From positions 3,043 through 17,367 of the forward strand of contig CAJUSG010000054.1 of assembly GCA_910589085.1 (NCBI GenBank): a stretch of 14,325 bases of DNA, in the 5' to 3' direction. Source of the DNA: an uncultured Oscillospiraceae bacterium. GTDB lineage: Bacteria > Bacillota > Clostridia > Oscillospirales > Oscillospiraceae. The notes beneath the pieces are model-generated. The model was given only the letters and a program-made list of their open reading frames with translations. It was not told the origin of the DNA and ran no database searches. Positions 1-6,613 of this stretch are shown one piece after another (positions within the stretch are counted from its first letter, which is position 1; each line of letters begins with the position of its first letter). A program made the translations under genes and the position numbers.

Positions 1-130
1 TGGCCCCCGCCAGGGGTTTTAACTGCTCCGCCGCCCGCTGGAGGCGGAAGTCCTCCCCCAGCAGACCCGTCCCGGCAATGGCGGCCTGCTCCAGCCGCTG
101 CTTCACATCGTAAAGAGGCTGTAAATTCAT
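1..130 (-). CDS. Unrecognised protein, N-terminal 43 residues only (runs off window)
   Basis: Only the beginning of this gene is present. It starts at ATG 130-128, preceded by a clear GGAGG ribosome binding site (139-143) that almost touches the TGA stop of the SWIM gene just upstream. The gap between the two genes is 13 bases, so they are very probably co-transcribed and translationally linked. The visible peptide begins MNLQPLYDVKQRLEQAAIAG and is predicted soluble and helical, rich in Leu, Glu and Gln, with no signal peptide. I do not recognise a family. In bacteria SWIM proteins are often followed by genes of a MoxR-ATPase / VWA-type cluster (the E. coli yeh genes are an example), so this could be a member of such a cluster, but the fragment itself does not prove it. 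Confidence 0.72.
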   Translation of the reverse strand, partial: MNLQPLYDVKQRLEQAAIAGTGLLGEDFRLQRAAEQLKPLAGA

Positions 131-143
131 CGCAGCCACCTCC

Positions 144-1565
144 TCAATACAGTAACCGGACGATTTGCTCCGGTGTGACCAGGCTGTAGGGGTGCAGGCA
201 GAGGGAGCGGTCCCCCTCGTGGTAGTACATCAGGCCGAAGAGGGCGCTGCCCGCCGGCAGCTCCAGCATGGACAGCCGGGCGGCGCAGGGGTCCTCCCCA
301 GGGCGGTCCCGGAGGACGATGCGGCCGCCGGAAGGGTCCTCCAGCACGAGGGCCTCCCCCACCTTCCCCAGAGCCCCCACCGGGACCAGCACCGCCAGGA
401 ATTTGGGGGCCAGGGTGTTCTTGATGGCCGCCTTGGTCTGCTTCACCGCCGCCGCCAGCCCGGGCTGGGCCAGGGCTGGCAGGGCGGTCCGCTCCTCCGC
501 CGTGAGAGGGCGGGGGGAGGCGGCCTCCCAGCGCACCCGCCGGTCCCCCTCGCCGGGGTAGATGTACAGGGCGGGGACCTCCAGCAGACCGAAGCGGCTG
601 TCGTCCCCCTTCACGTATTTCAGCGCCTTCATGGGCCGCAGGTTTCGGGTCTGGAAGAGCTCTCCGCTGTCCAGGTCGATCCACCAGCCCCGCTCCACAT
701 ACTCCTTTTTGGCCTGGTCCAGGCTGACGTCGAAGGACAGCTGGACCAGACGGACATTCTCCCGCAGGGAGCCGATGGCCCGCAGATCCTCCAGCTTCCA
801 CACCCCGCCCAGGGCCTCGAAGAGGGCGGAGTCCTCCGGGGTAAAGCTGCCCGCCTCCAGCTTGTCCTGGAGGAAGGTTCGGGACTTCTTGATGGTGGAC
901 CGCAAGGCCACCAGGATGCGCAGGGCCTGGGCATAGGCCTCCTCCGCCCGCTCCGGGTCCTGCTGGACGGCCCGCACCGCCAGGGCGATGCGGGTGAAGG
1001 CAGTCTGAGGGCCGGTGAGGTAGCAGCTGCCCAGGTCCTTGGCCAGCTTGTCAAAGGTCTGGGCCGAGGAGCCGGCCAACGCCCCCAGGCCGGAGGTCAG
1101 AAGGTCGTCCACCATCTTCTCCGCCATGTCCAGCCCCTCCAGCTGCCTGGTCAGCTTTTTCTTCCGGGCGGCGGCGTTGGGCTTTTTGGGCTTTGCGGGC
1201 CCTTCCGACTCCTTCTTGGCCGCCCGGGCCGCCTGCCGGGCCCGCTTGTCCGCGATGTCCCGGGGGAGCTCCGCCGGCGTGAAGTCCCCGCCGGCCAGCT
1301 GCTGGAACATCAGCCCCAGGGCGTGCTTGCAGGGGAACTGCCGGCTGGGACAGGAGCACCGGCACACCGGGGCGTCCGGGCCGGTCCAGTCGATGGACAC
1401 CCGGTAGGGCGTTTTGCCGCTGCCGGCGCACTCCGCCCAGTAGAGGGTGTTGTCCTCCGTCCGGTGCAGGGCGGAGAAGCTCCCCTTCTTCCACAGCTTC
1501 CGCCCGTTCTCCGCCGCCGCGGGGTTGGGCGCCTGAAGCAGAATCAGCTGTTCCGTCAAGGTCAT
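144..1565 (-). CDS. SWIM zinc-finger family protein
   Basis: A 473-residue protein with one SWIM zinc finger near the N terminus. The CxCxnCxH signature is C70-x-C72-x6-C79-x-H81 (within VCRCSCPSRQFPCKHALG), with an extra Cys at 68. SWIM domains bind zinc and are thought to mediate DNA or protein contacts; the cellular role of these bacterial stand-alone proteins is unknown. A Lys/Ala-rich basic linker (about 108-140) follows the finger, then a long mostly helical region of more than 300 residues without a catalytic motif that I recognise. No membrane segment is seen. The ATG at 1565-1563 has AAGGAG about 8 bases upstream and a good sigma-A promoter further up. It is the first gene of an operon with the partial gene after it. 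Identity as a SWIM protein is firm; the function is not known. Confidence 0.9.
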   Translation of the reverse strand: MTLTEQLILLQAPNPAAAENGRKLWKKGSFSALHRTEDNTLYWAECAGSGKTPYRVSIDWTGPDAPVCRCSCPSRQFPCKHALGLMFQQLAGGDFTPAELPRDIADKRARQAARAAKKESEGPAKPKKPNAAARKKKLTRQLEGLDMAEKMVDDLLTSGLGALAGSSAQTFDKLAKDLGSCYLTGPQTAFTRIALAVRAVQQDPERAEEAYAQALRILVALRSTIKKSRTFLQDKLEAGSFTPEDSALFEALGGVWKLEDLRAIGSLRENVRLVQLSFDVSLDQAKKEYVERGWWIDLDSGELFQTRNLRPMKALKYVKGDDSRFGLLEVPALYIYPGEGDRRVRWEAASPRPLTAEERTALPALAQPGLAAAVKQTKAAIKNTLAPKFLAVLVPVGALGKVGEALVLEDPSGGRIVLRDRPGEDPCAARLSMLELPAGSALFGLMYYHEGDRSLCLHPYSLVTPEQIVRLLY

Positions 1566-1611
1566 GGACTACACACTCCTTCAGAAACGGTATAGGATGG
1601 ATTGTCTCTCT

Positions 1612-1640
1612 ATTTTACCACAGGGCCTGGGCTACTTCAA
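1612..1640 (-). promoter_or_regulatory. Sigma-A promoter of the SWIM operon
   Basis: Read on the minus strand: -35 TTGAAG (1640-1635), a 17-base spacer, -10 TAAAAT (1617-1612). This gives a transcription start near 1605 and a leader of about 40 bases before the ATG at 1565. The match to the consensus (4/6 and 5/6 with ideal spacing) is seen directly; activity is inferred. Confidence 0.7.
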
Positions 1641-1642
1641 GA

Positions 1643-1656
1643 CGGGGAAAACCCCG
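1643..1656. repeat. Small inverted repeat between the two divergent promoters
   Basis: CGGGG-AAAA-CCCCG is a perfect 5-bp-arm palindrome sitting between the two outward-facing -35 boxes (1635-1640 and 1675-1680). Its position would suit a shared operator, but the arms are short and only GC, so chance is a real alternative in this base composition. Confidence 0.3.
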
Positions 1657-1674
1657 CGGGCCGCAAAGTTTGGC

Positions 1675-1703
1675 TTGAAGCGGGCCGGGTTTCATGGTAG
1701 AAT
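1675..1703 (+). promoter_or_regulatory. Sigma-A promoter of the cation efflux gene
   Basis: -35 TTGAAG (1675-1680), a 17-base spacer, -10 TAGAAT (1698-1703); start expected near 1710. The -35 hexamer and the spacing are identical to those of the divergent SWIM promoter. The leader of about 60 bases contains a perfect 6-bp hairpin, ATTCGG / CCGAAT with a 5-base loop, at 1725-1741. It has no U-tract, and I do not recognise a riboswitch class in it. Confidence 0.72.
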
Positions 1704-1771
1704 AAGCAAATTACATGAGATGAGATTCGGAGCCGCCGAATATTTCTGATGCTGTGAGGTGTATTCTTTCT

Positions 1772-2941
1772 GTGAGCTTTTTTCTGCGTTTGGGGAACCT
1801 GGAGCCCCAGGACCCGGAGGCCCGCCGGCGATGCGGCATCCTCTCGGGGGGGATCGGCATCGCCCTCAACCTGCTCCTCTTCGGGGGCAAGCTGACGGCG
1901 GGGATCCTCACCGCCTCCATCGCCATTACCGCCGACGCCTTCAACAACCTGTCTGACGCCGCCTCCTCGGTGGTCACCCTGGTGGGCTTCCGGCTGGCCG
2001 GCCGGGAGGCCGACGAGGAGCACCCCTTCGGACACGGCAGGATGGAGTATCTGGCCGGGCTGGCGGTGGCCATGCTGATCCTGCTGGTGGGGGTGGAGCT
2101 GGCCCAGTCCTCGCTACAGAAGATCATCCACCCGGAGCCGGTGAGCTTCTCGGTGCTGTCTGCCGGGATCCTGTCCGCCTCCATCCTGGTGAAGCTGTGG
2201 ATGTTCTGGTTTAACCGGGGGCTGTCCCGGGCCATCCGGTCGGCCGCCCTGGCCGCGACGGCCGCCGACTCCCTGTCCGACGCGGCGGCCACCGGCACCC
2301 TGCTGCTGGGACTGCTGGCCGGACACTTTCTAAAGCTGCCCCTGGACGGCTGGCTGGGGCTGGCGGTGGCCCTGTTTATCCTGCGCACCGGCTGGGGGGC
2401 CGCCAAGGACACCGTCGACCCCCTGCTGGGCCGGGCCATGGACCCGGAGCTGGCCGCCGATATCGACCGCATCGTGCTGGGCCACGAGTACATCCTGGGC
2501 ATCCATGACCTGGTGTATCACGACTACGGGCCGGGCCGGGCTATGATGTCGCTCCACGCCGAGGTGCCCGCCGACGCCGACTTTCTGGAGGTCCATGATG
2601 TGATTGACCACATTGAGCGGGAGCTGAAGGCCAGACACCACATTGAGACCTCTATCCATATGGATCCGGTGGTGCGGGACGGGCGCACCGAGATGCTGCG
2701 CGGACAGGTCGCCGGCATTGCCAGGGAGCTGGACCCCGCTCTCACCATCCACGACTTTCGCATCACCGCCGGGCCTATCCACACCAATCTGGTGTTTGAC
2801 GTGGTGGTGCCCTACGGCTTCGCCCTGTCCGACAGCGAGGTGCGGGGACGGCTGAGCGAGGAGATTAAAAAGCTCTCTGACCGGTATTTCTCCGTCATTC
2901 AGGTGGATCACTCCTATGTGGAGAAGCAAAAAGCCCCGTAA
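1772..2941 (+). CDS. Cation diffusion facilitator (CDF) transporter, probable Mn2+-type exporter
   Basis: A six-helix CDF metal/proton antiporter of the cytoplasmic membrane, 389 residues from this start. Helices lie roughly at 25-46, 45-76, 92-114, 127-147, 158-184 and 191-208, and the conserved HPFGH loop is at 84-88. Aligning the helix 2 motif NNLSDAASS and the helix 5 motif ADSLSDAAATG with E. coli YiiP places the transport site at N58, D62, D166 and D170. This N/D + D/D set is known from Mn2+ exporters such as pneumococcal MntE, whereas Zn2+ members have His. Two consecutive C-terminal domains follow (about 212-300 and 305-385), where most CDFs have one. Start: GTG at 1772 has GAGGTG ten bases upstream; an in-frame GTG at 1754 would add six residues but lacks a binding site. 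It has its own promoter. Family is certain; the metal is inferred. Confidence 0.88.
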   Translation: MSFFLRLGNLEPQDPEARRRCGILSGGIGIALNLLLFGGKLTAGILTASIAITADAFNNLSDAASSVVTLVGFRLAGREADEEHPFGHGRMEYLAGLAVAMLILLVGVELAQSSLQKIIHPEPVSFSVLSAGILSASILVKLWMFWFNRGLSRAIRSAALAATAADSLSDAAATGTLLLGLLAGHFLKLPLDGWLGLAVALFILRTGWGAAKDTVDPLLGRAMDPELAADIDRIVLGHEYILGIHDLVYHDYGPGRAMMSLHAEVPADADFLEVHDVIDHIERELKARHHIETSIHMDPVVRDGRTEMLRGQVAGIARELDPALTIHDFRITAGPIHTNLVFDVVVPYGFALSDSEVRGRLSEEIKKLSDRYFSVIQVDHSYVEKQKAP

Positions 2942-2977
2942 TTTACAGATTATTCACCCAAGCGCCTCCATTTGCGA

Positions 2978-2983
2978 TATAAT
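2978..2983 (+). promoter_or_regulatory. -10 element of the two-component operon promoter
   Basis: A perfect TATAAT lies 90 bases before the response-regulator ATG. The -35 is poor: the best candidate is TTCACC at 2953-2958 with a 19-base spacer. A weak -35 with a perfect -10 would suit a promoter that needs an activator, possibly the response regulator itself, but that is inference. No terminator is visible between the CDF stop (2941) and this promoter, so read-through from the CDF gene is possible. Confidence 0.5.
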
Positions 2984-3001
2984 AGAGGCAGCAACGTTTC
3001 A

Positions 3002-3033
3002 GGCAGGGCGCGACGACCCCGCCGCGCCCTGCC
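3002..3033 (+). repeat. GC-rich palindromic element, copy 1, in the leader of the response-regulator gene
   Basis: GGCAGGGCGCG (3002-3012) and CGCGCCCTGCC (3023-3033) form a perfect 11-bp inverted repeat around a 10-base loop. It lies between the probable transcription start and the ribosome binding site, so the mRNA would carry a very stable hairpin. There is no U-run after it. Its left arm GCAGGGCGCGAC recurs at 3770-3781 on the other side of the gene, which suggests a dispersed intergenic repeat rather than a gene-specific regulator. Confidence 0.65.
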
Positions 3034-3067
3034 CACATTCAACCTTCGGAAAACGAGGTGCCGTTTT

Positions 3068-3760
3068 ATGCCTAAAAAGGTCCTGATCGTCGAGGACGAC
3101 GCCAATATCGCCGAGCTGCTCCACCTCTACCTGGAGAAGGAGGGCTTTGAGAGCCAGGTGGCCAAGGACGGAGGCAAGGGTGTGGAGCTGTTTCGCTCCT
3201 TCCAGCCCGACCTGGTGCTGCTGGACATCATGCTGCCCATTATGGACGGCTGGTCGGTGCTGAAAAAGATCCGGGAGGGGGACAAGACCCCCGTGATTAT
3301 GCTCACCGCCAAGGGGGAGACCGAGGACAAGGTGGCCGGCCTGGAACAGGGGGCCGATGACTACATTGTCAAGCCCTTTGAGATGAAGGAGGTGCTGGCC
3401 CGCATCCACGCCGTGCTGCGCCGCTCCGGCGTGGAGGAGGAGACAGGGGAGAAAAAGCTGTCCTTCGACAAGCTGGTCATCAATCTGGACTCCTACGAGC
3501 TGCTGGTGGACGGGCAGCGGGTGGATACCCCCCCAAAGGAGCTGGAGCTGCTGTTTCACCTGGCCTCCTCCCCCAACCGGGTGTTTACCCGGAACCAGCT
3601 CCTTGACGAGGTTTGGGGCTTTGACTACTTCGGCGACAGCCGCACGGTGGATGTCCACATCAAGCGACTGCGGGAGAAGCTGGAGGGGGTCAGCGAGCAG
3701 TGGCGGCTCAAGACCGTCTGGGGCGTGGGCTATAAATTTGAGCTGGGCACGACGGGGTAG
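3068..3760 (+). CDS. OmpR/PhoB-family response regulator
   Basis: A 230-residue two-domain transcription factor. The receiver domain (about 1-120) has the acidic pair D10-D11, phosphoacceptor D53 in VLLDIMLP, T80 in VIMLTAK and the invariant K102 in DDYIVKPF. A winged-helix DNA-binding domain (about 130-228) follows, with the typical recognition segment VFTRNQLLDEVWG and the RTVDVHIKRLREKL helix. Length and domain order are normal for the family. The ATG at 3068 is chosen because GAGGTG (3055-3060) lies seven bases upstream and the protein then begins MPKKVLIVEDD; the open frame extends further 5' but without support. The gene is followed after 119 bases by a histidine kinase, its presumed phosphodonor, and then by an htrA-like protease. 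The stimulus and regulon are unknown. Confidence 0.95.
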   Translation: MPKKVLIVEDDANIAELLHLYLEKEGFESQVAKDGGKGVELFRSFQPDLVLLDIMLPIMDGWSVLKKIREGDKTPVIMLTAKGETEDKVAGLEQGADDYIVKPFEMKEVLARIHAVLRRSGVEEETGEKKLSFDKLVINLDSYELLVDGQRVDTPPKELELLFHLASSPNRVFTRNQLLDEVWGFDYFGDSRTVDVHIKRLREKLEGVSEQWRLKTVWGVGYKFELGTTG

Positions 3761-3764
3761 GTCA

Positions 3765-3794
3765 GCCCTGCAGGGCGCGACAACCCGGCGCGCC
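3765..3794 (+). repeat. GC-rich palindromic element, copy 2
   Basis: Just after the response-regulator stop comes the perfect 12-bp palindrome GCCCTGCAGGGC (3765-3776), overlapped by a second hairpin GGCGCG (3774-3779) / CGCGCC (3789-3794). The stretch GCAGGGCGCGAC (3770-3781) is identical to copy 1 before the gene, and the right arms share CGCGCC. The gene is thus flanked by related elements. Confidence 0.55.
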
Positions 3795-3827
3795 GTTTCA
3801 TCCAGCCCTGCATCTTTGACAGACGGG

Positions 3828-3852
3828 CTGCCGGGGGCGTCGGCCCCCGCAG
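3828..3852 (+). other. Strong RNA hairpin between the regulator and kinase genes
   Basis: CGGGGGC (3832-3838) pairs with GCCCCCG (3843-3849) around the tetraloop GTCG. CTG (3828-3830) pairs with CAG (3850-3852) across one bulged C. It stands 28 bases before the kinase ATG and 13 bases before its binding site. The following sequence GCATTTCCG is not a U-tract, so this is not a classical terminator. It could dampen kinase expression relative to the regulator, act as an RNase barrier, or be another repeat copy. Confidence 0.5.
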
Positions 3853-3879
3853 GCATTTCCGAAAGGGAGGTGACATCCC

Positions 3880-5322
3880 ATGCGTTCTCTCTACCGCCGT
3901 CAGCTGGCCATGATGGTGAGCATTATGCTGGTCTCCTTTACCCTGCTGGCGGGGGCCTTTATGCTGCTCTCTTACCGGTATATCATCGGGGAGACCCGGG
4001 ATTCGGTGGAGCGCAACGCGGGGTATATCTCCAGCTTTACCGCCACCTACTACCGGCGCTACCTCACGCTGGATGTGCAGGATGAGTTTTACAGCAGCTA
4101 TATGGCCTCCATCGCCATGATCTCAAACTCCCACATCATTGTGGCCGACAGCGGCGGCAAGGTCCTCTTCTCCACCGACGGCAGCCACTTCTATACCCAG
4201 GAGAACGGTCAGCTTCCGGAGGATATCGTGGCCCAGGTGATGGAGGGAGGGGCCTATAACGGTATGACAAACCTGGGGGGCATCTTTCAGGACCGGCGGT
4301 ATACCGCCGCCCTGCCGGTGGCCAATCAGGTCGGCCCCCTGCTGGTGACTCAGGGGATGGTGCTGGTGGGGGCCAGCGCCTCAAACCTCAATGAGATGTG
4401 GGCCTCCACCGCGACCATCTTTTTCTTCTCCGCCGTGGTGGTCTTCCTGATCTCCGTGATTGCCAGCACCCTCACCTCCGCCTATCAGACCCGGCCCCTG
4501 AACGAGATGGCCGAGGCGGCCCGGAGATTTGGCCAGGGGGAGTTTGACACCCGGGTGACCGGCTATGAGGACCGCTGCGACGAGGTGAGCGCCCTGGCCG
4601 AGGCATTTAACTCCATGGCCAACTCCCTGGAGAAGGTGGAGAGCCAGCGGGCGGAGTTTATCGCCAATGTCTCCCACGAGCTGAAGACCCCCATGACCAC
4701 CATCGCCGGCTTCGCCGAGGGCATTCTGGACGGTACCATCCCCCAGGAGCGGGAGCGGGAGTCGCTGCAGATTGTGGTGTCGGAGACCCGCAGGCTCAGC
4801 CGGCTGGTGCGGCGGATGCTGGACCTGTCCCGGCTGAACGCCCTGACCCAGAGCACCGTTACCGCCCAGGAGGCCTTCGACTTTACCGAGGTCATGTCTC
4901 AGGTGCTCATCAGCCTGGAGACCAAGATTACCGACCGGCAGCTGGACGTGGATGTGAGGATGCCCAAGGGAAAGCTGATGGTGTGGGGCGACCCCGACGC
5001 CGTCACCCAGGTGTGCTACAATCTGCTGGACAACGCGGCCAAGTTTGCCGCCCCCGGCACCGCGATCACCGTGCAGATTGTCAAAAAGGACGGCAAGGCC
5101 CACACCACAATACGCAATCTGGGCGGGACCATCCCCCCCGAGGAGCTGCCCCTGCTCTTTGAGCGCTTCCATAAGGCGGATTACTCCCGCTCCATGGACC
5201 GGGAGGGGGTCGGCCTGGGCCTGTATATTGTCAAGACCATTCTGGGAAACCTGAAGGAGAACATTACCGTCACCAGTGAGGACGGAGTCACCCAGTTTCA
5301 GTTTACGCTGACGCTGGCGTGA
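3880..5322 (+). CDS. Membrane-bound sensor histidine kinase
   Basis: A 480-residue sensor kinase. Helix 1 (about 9-33) and helix 2 (about 176-200) bracket an extracytoplasmic sensor domain of about 140 residues. A HAMP linker (about 201-253), the dimerisation/H-box with phospho-accepting H266 in NVSHELKTP, and a HATPase domain follow. The N-box is NLLDNAAKF (381-389, key N385), the F-box is FERFHKAD and the G2 box is GVGLGLYIV (443-451). The G1 box is unusual: the normal DxGxGI reads NLGGTI (413-418), with Asn in place of the Asp that contacts adenine. Start ATG 3880 has a GGGAGGTGA site close upstream. It is paired with the response regulator before it; the protease gene begins 20 bases after its stop, so the three are likely one operon. 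Close in layout to CiaRH or CssRS with HtrA, but orthology is not shown. Confidence 0.93.
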   Translation: MRSLYRRQLAMMVSIMLVSFTLLAGAFMLLSYRYIIGETRDSVERNAGYISSFTATYYRRYLTLDVQDEFYSSYMASIAMISNSHIIVADSGGKVLFSTDGSHFYTQENGQLPEDIVAQVMEGGAYNGMTNLGGIFQDRRYTAALPVANQVGPLLVTQGMVLVGASASNLNEMWASTATIFFFSAVVVFLISVIASTLTSAYQTRPLNEMAEAARRFGQGEFDTRVTGYEDRCDEVSALAEAFNSMANSLEKVESQRAEFIANVSHELKTPMTTIAGFAEGILDGTIPQERERESLQIVVSETRRLSRLVRRMLDLSRLNALTQSTVTAQEAFDFTEVMSQVLISLETKITDRQLDVDVRMPKGKLMVWGDPDAVTQVCYNLLDNAAKFAAPGTAITVQIVKKDGKAHTTIRNLGGTIPPEELPLLFERFHKADYSRSMDREGVGLGLYIVKTILGNLKENITVTSEDGVTQFQFTLTLA

Positions 5323-5342
5323 CATTCGCAGGGGGTGTTATC

Positions 5343-6578
5343 ATGGACAACCGAAACGACGGCCTGTGGAGCGGGGGACCCTGGGAACAGGACAACCCCG
5401 GGTATCCGGCGCCGCCCGCCGTCCGCGTGCCGGCCGCCGTGTCCCGGCGCCCGGTGCTCAGACCCAGGCGGCGGGGCCGGAAATGGCCCTGGTTCCTGGG
5501 CCTGCTGGCCCTGATTGCGCTCATCTGCCTGTCCACCGTACTGCTGGACCGGTACTTTGACAGCGCACCCCCCATCATCCGGGATTACTTCCCCTCAGTG
5601 GAGGAGGACGACTGGAGACAGGAGGGCAGCCTGAACGACCAGCCCCCCGCCATCCCCCAGGCCCGGCTGGGCACCGGGGTGACGGTGACCCTGCTCCCCG
5701 CCCGGGGAGAGCCCCTGAGCTACGCGCAGATCTTTGAACAGGCCAGCCCCTCGGTGGTGTCCATTGAGGCGGAGGCCAGCGACGGCTACAGCGCCGGCAC
5801 CGGCGTGGTGCTCACCCGGGACGGCTATATCATCACCAACGCCCACGTGGTGGCCGGCGCCCGGGACGTGAGGGTTCTGCTCCACAGCAACCGGATCCTC
5901 CCCGCGAGCCTGGTGGGCTTTGATGCGGTGGAGGACCTGGCCGTGCTGAAGGTGGAGGCGGAGGACCTGACCCCCGCCCAGTTCGGCGACTCCAACGACC
6001 TGCGCATCGGCGAGCCGGTGGCCGCCCTGGGGGATTCCCTGGGCTACCGGGCCACCTTTACCGACGGAATCGTCTCCGCCCTGGACCGGGAGGTGGAGGT
6101 GGAGGGGGTCACCATGGCCCTGATTCAGACCAGCGCCGCCATCAACTACGGCAACTCCGGCGGCCCCCTGCTGAATCAGTACGGACAGGTGATGGGCATC
6201 AACACCATCAAGATTGTCTCGGAGGACGGCTCCGCCGAGGGGCTGGGCTTCGCCATCCCCTCCCAGCGGGTGAAGTATGTGGTGGACCGGCTGATCGCCG
6301 GGAAGGAGATTAAAACCGGCGTGTTTGGCTTCAGTGTGAACACCTACGCCCTGGAGGGCGGCGGGCTGGAGCTGGTGGATGTGGAGAAGGACAGCGACTC
6401 CTGGGCCAAGGGGCTGCGGGCGGGGGACATCATCACCGCCGCCAACGGCGTGCCCATTACCGGAATCGAGGACCTGACCCGCCTCAAGCTGGGGCTGGGC
6501 GCCGGGGATACGGTGACCCTGACCTGCCTCCGGGACGGGGAGAGCTTTACGGTGAGCGTGGAGCTGATAGAGGCGTAA
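5343..6578 (+). CDS. Membrane-anchored HtrA/DegP-like serine protease with PDZ domain
   Basis: A 411-residue trypsin-fold protease predicted to be tethered outside the cytoplasmic membrane. A Pro/Arg-rich cytoplasmic tail (1-47) is followed by one membrane helix (about 48-68) with the basic stop PRRRGRK before it. The acidic linker runs to about 125. The protease domain (about 126-315) carries the catalytic triad H168 (TNAHVV), D198 (VEDLAVLKV) and S272 (GNSGGPL). A PDZ domain (about 325-408) ends the protein. HtrA proteins degrade or refold damaged exported proteins. ATG 5343 follows GGGGGTG with normal spacing; a GTG at 5319 overlapping the kinase stop is a weaker alternative. Placement directly after a two-component pair suggests that the pair controls it, as CssRS and CiaRH control htrA genes in other Firmicutes. 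Confidence 0.93.
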   Translation: MDNRNDGLWSGGPWEQDNPGYPAPPAVRVPAAVSRRPVLRPRRRGRKWPWFLGLLALIALICLSTVLLDRYFDSAPPIIRDYFPSVEEDDWRQEGSLNDQPPAIPQARLGTGVTVTLLPARGEPLSYAQIFEQASPSVVSIEAEASDGYSAGTGVVLTRDGYIITNAHVVAGARDVRVLLHSNRILPASLVGFDAVEDLAVLKVEAEDLTPAQFGDSNDLRIGEPVAALGDSLGYRATFTDGIVSALDREVEVEGVTMALIQTSAAINYGNSGGPLLNQYGQVMGINTIKIVSEDGSAEGLGFAIPSQRVKYVVDRLIAGKEIKTGVFGFSVNTYALEGGGLELVDVEKDSDSWAKGLRAGDIITAANGVPITGIEDLTRLKLGLGAGDTVTLTCLRDGESFTVSVELIEA

Positions 6579-6613
6579 GGCCCCGGGCCGCTTTCAGAGA
6601 AGGAGGAGCTGCT

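Noticed and set aside
165..1595. A 476-codon plus-strand open frame antisense to the SWIM gene
   Set aside because: Low-complexity Gly/Gln/Leu/Val composition, no domain, and it mirrors the GC-rich codons of a gene with a zinc-finger motif, ribosome binding site and promoter on the other strand.
1564..1749. A 61-codon plus-strand ORF in the intergenic region before the CDF gene
   Set aside because: It spans both promoters, has no good ribosome binding site at its start and no recognisable protein features.
1704..1771. A metal riboswitch (NiCo or yybP-ykoY type) in the CDF leader
   Set aside because: The leader of about 60 bases has only one 6-bp hairpin and lacks the multi-helix junction and conserved loops of those classes.
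3828..3852. Intrinsic terminator after the response-regulator gene
   Set aside because: The stem is strong but no U-tract follows and the partner kinase begins 28 bases later, so complete termination is unlikely.
5319..5342. GTG 5319 as start of the HtrA gene, overlapping the kinase stop
   Set aside because: ATG 5343 has GGGGGTG at proper spacing; the GTG gives eight extra residues without a clear binding site. Kept only as an alternative.
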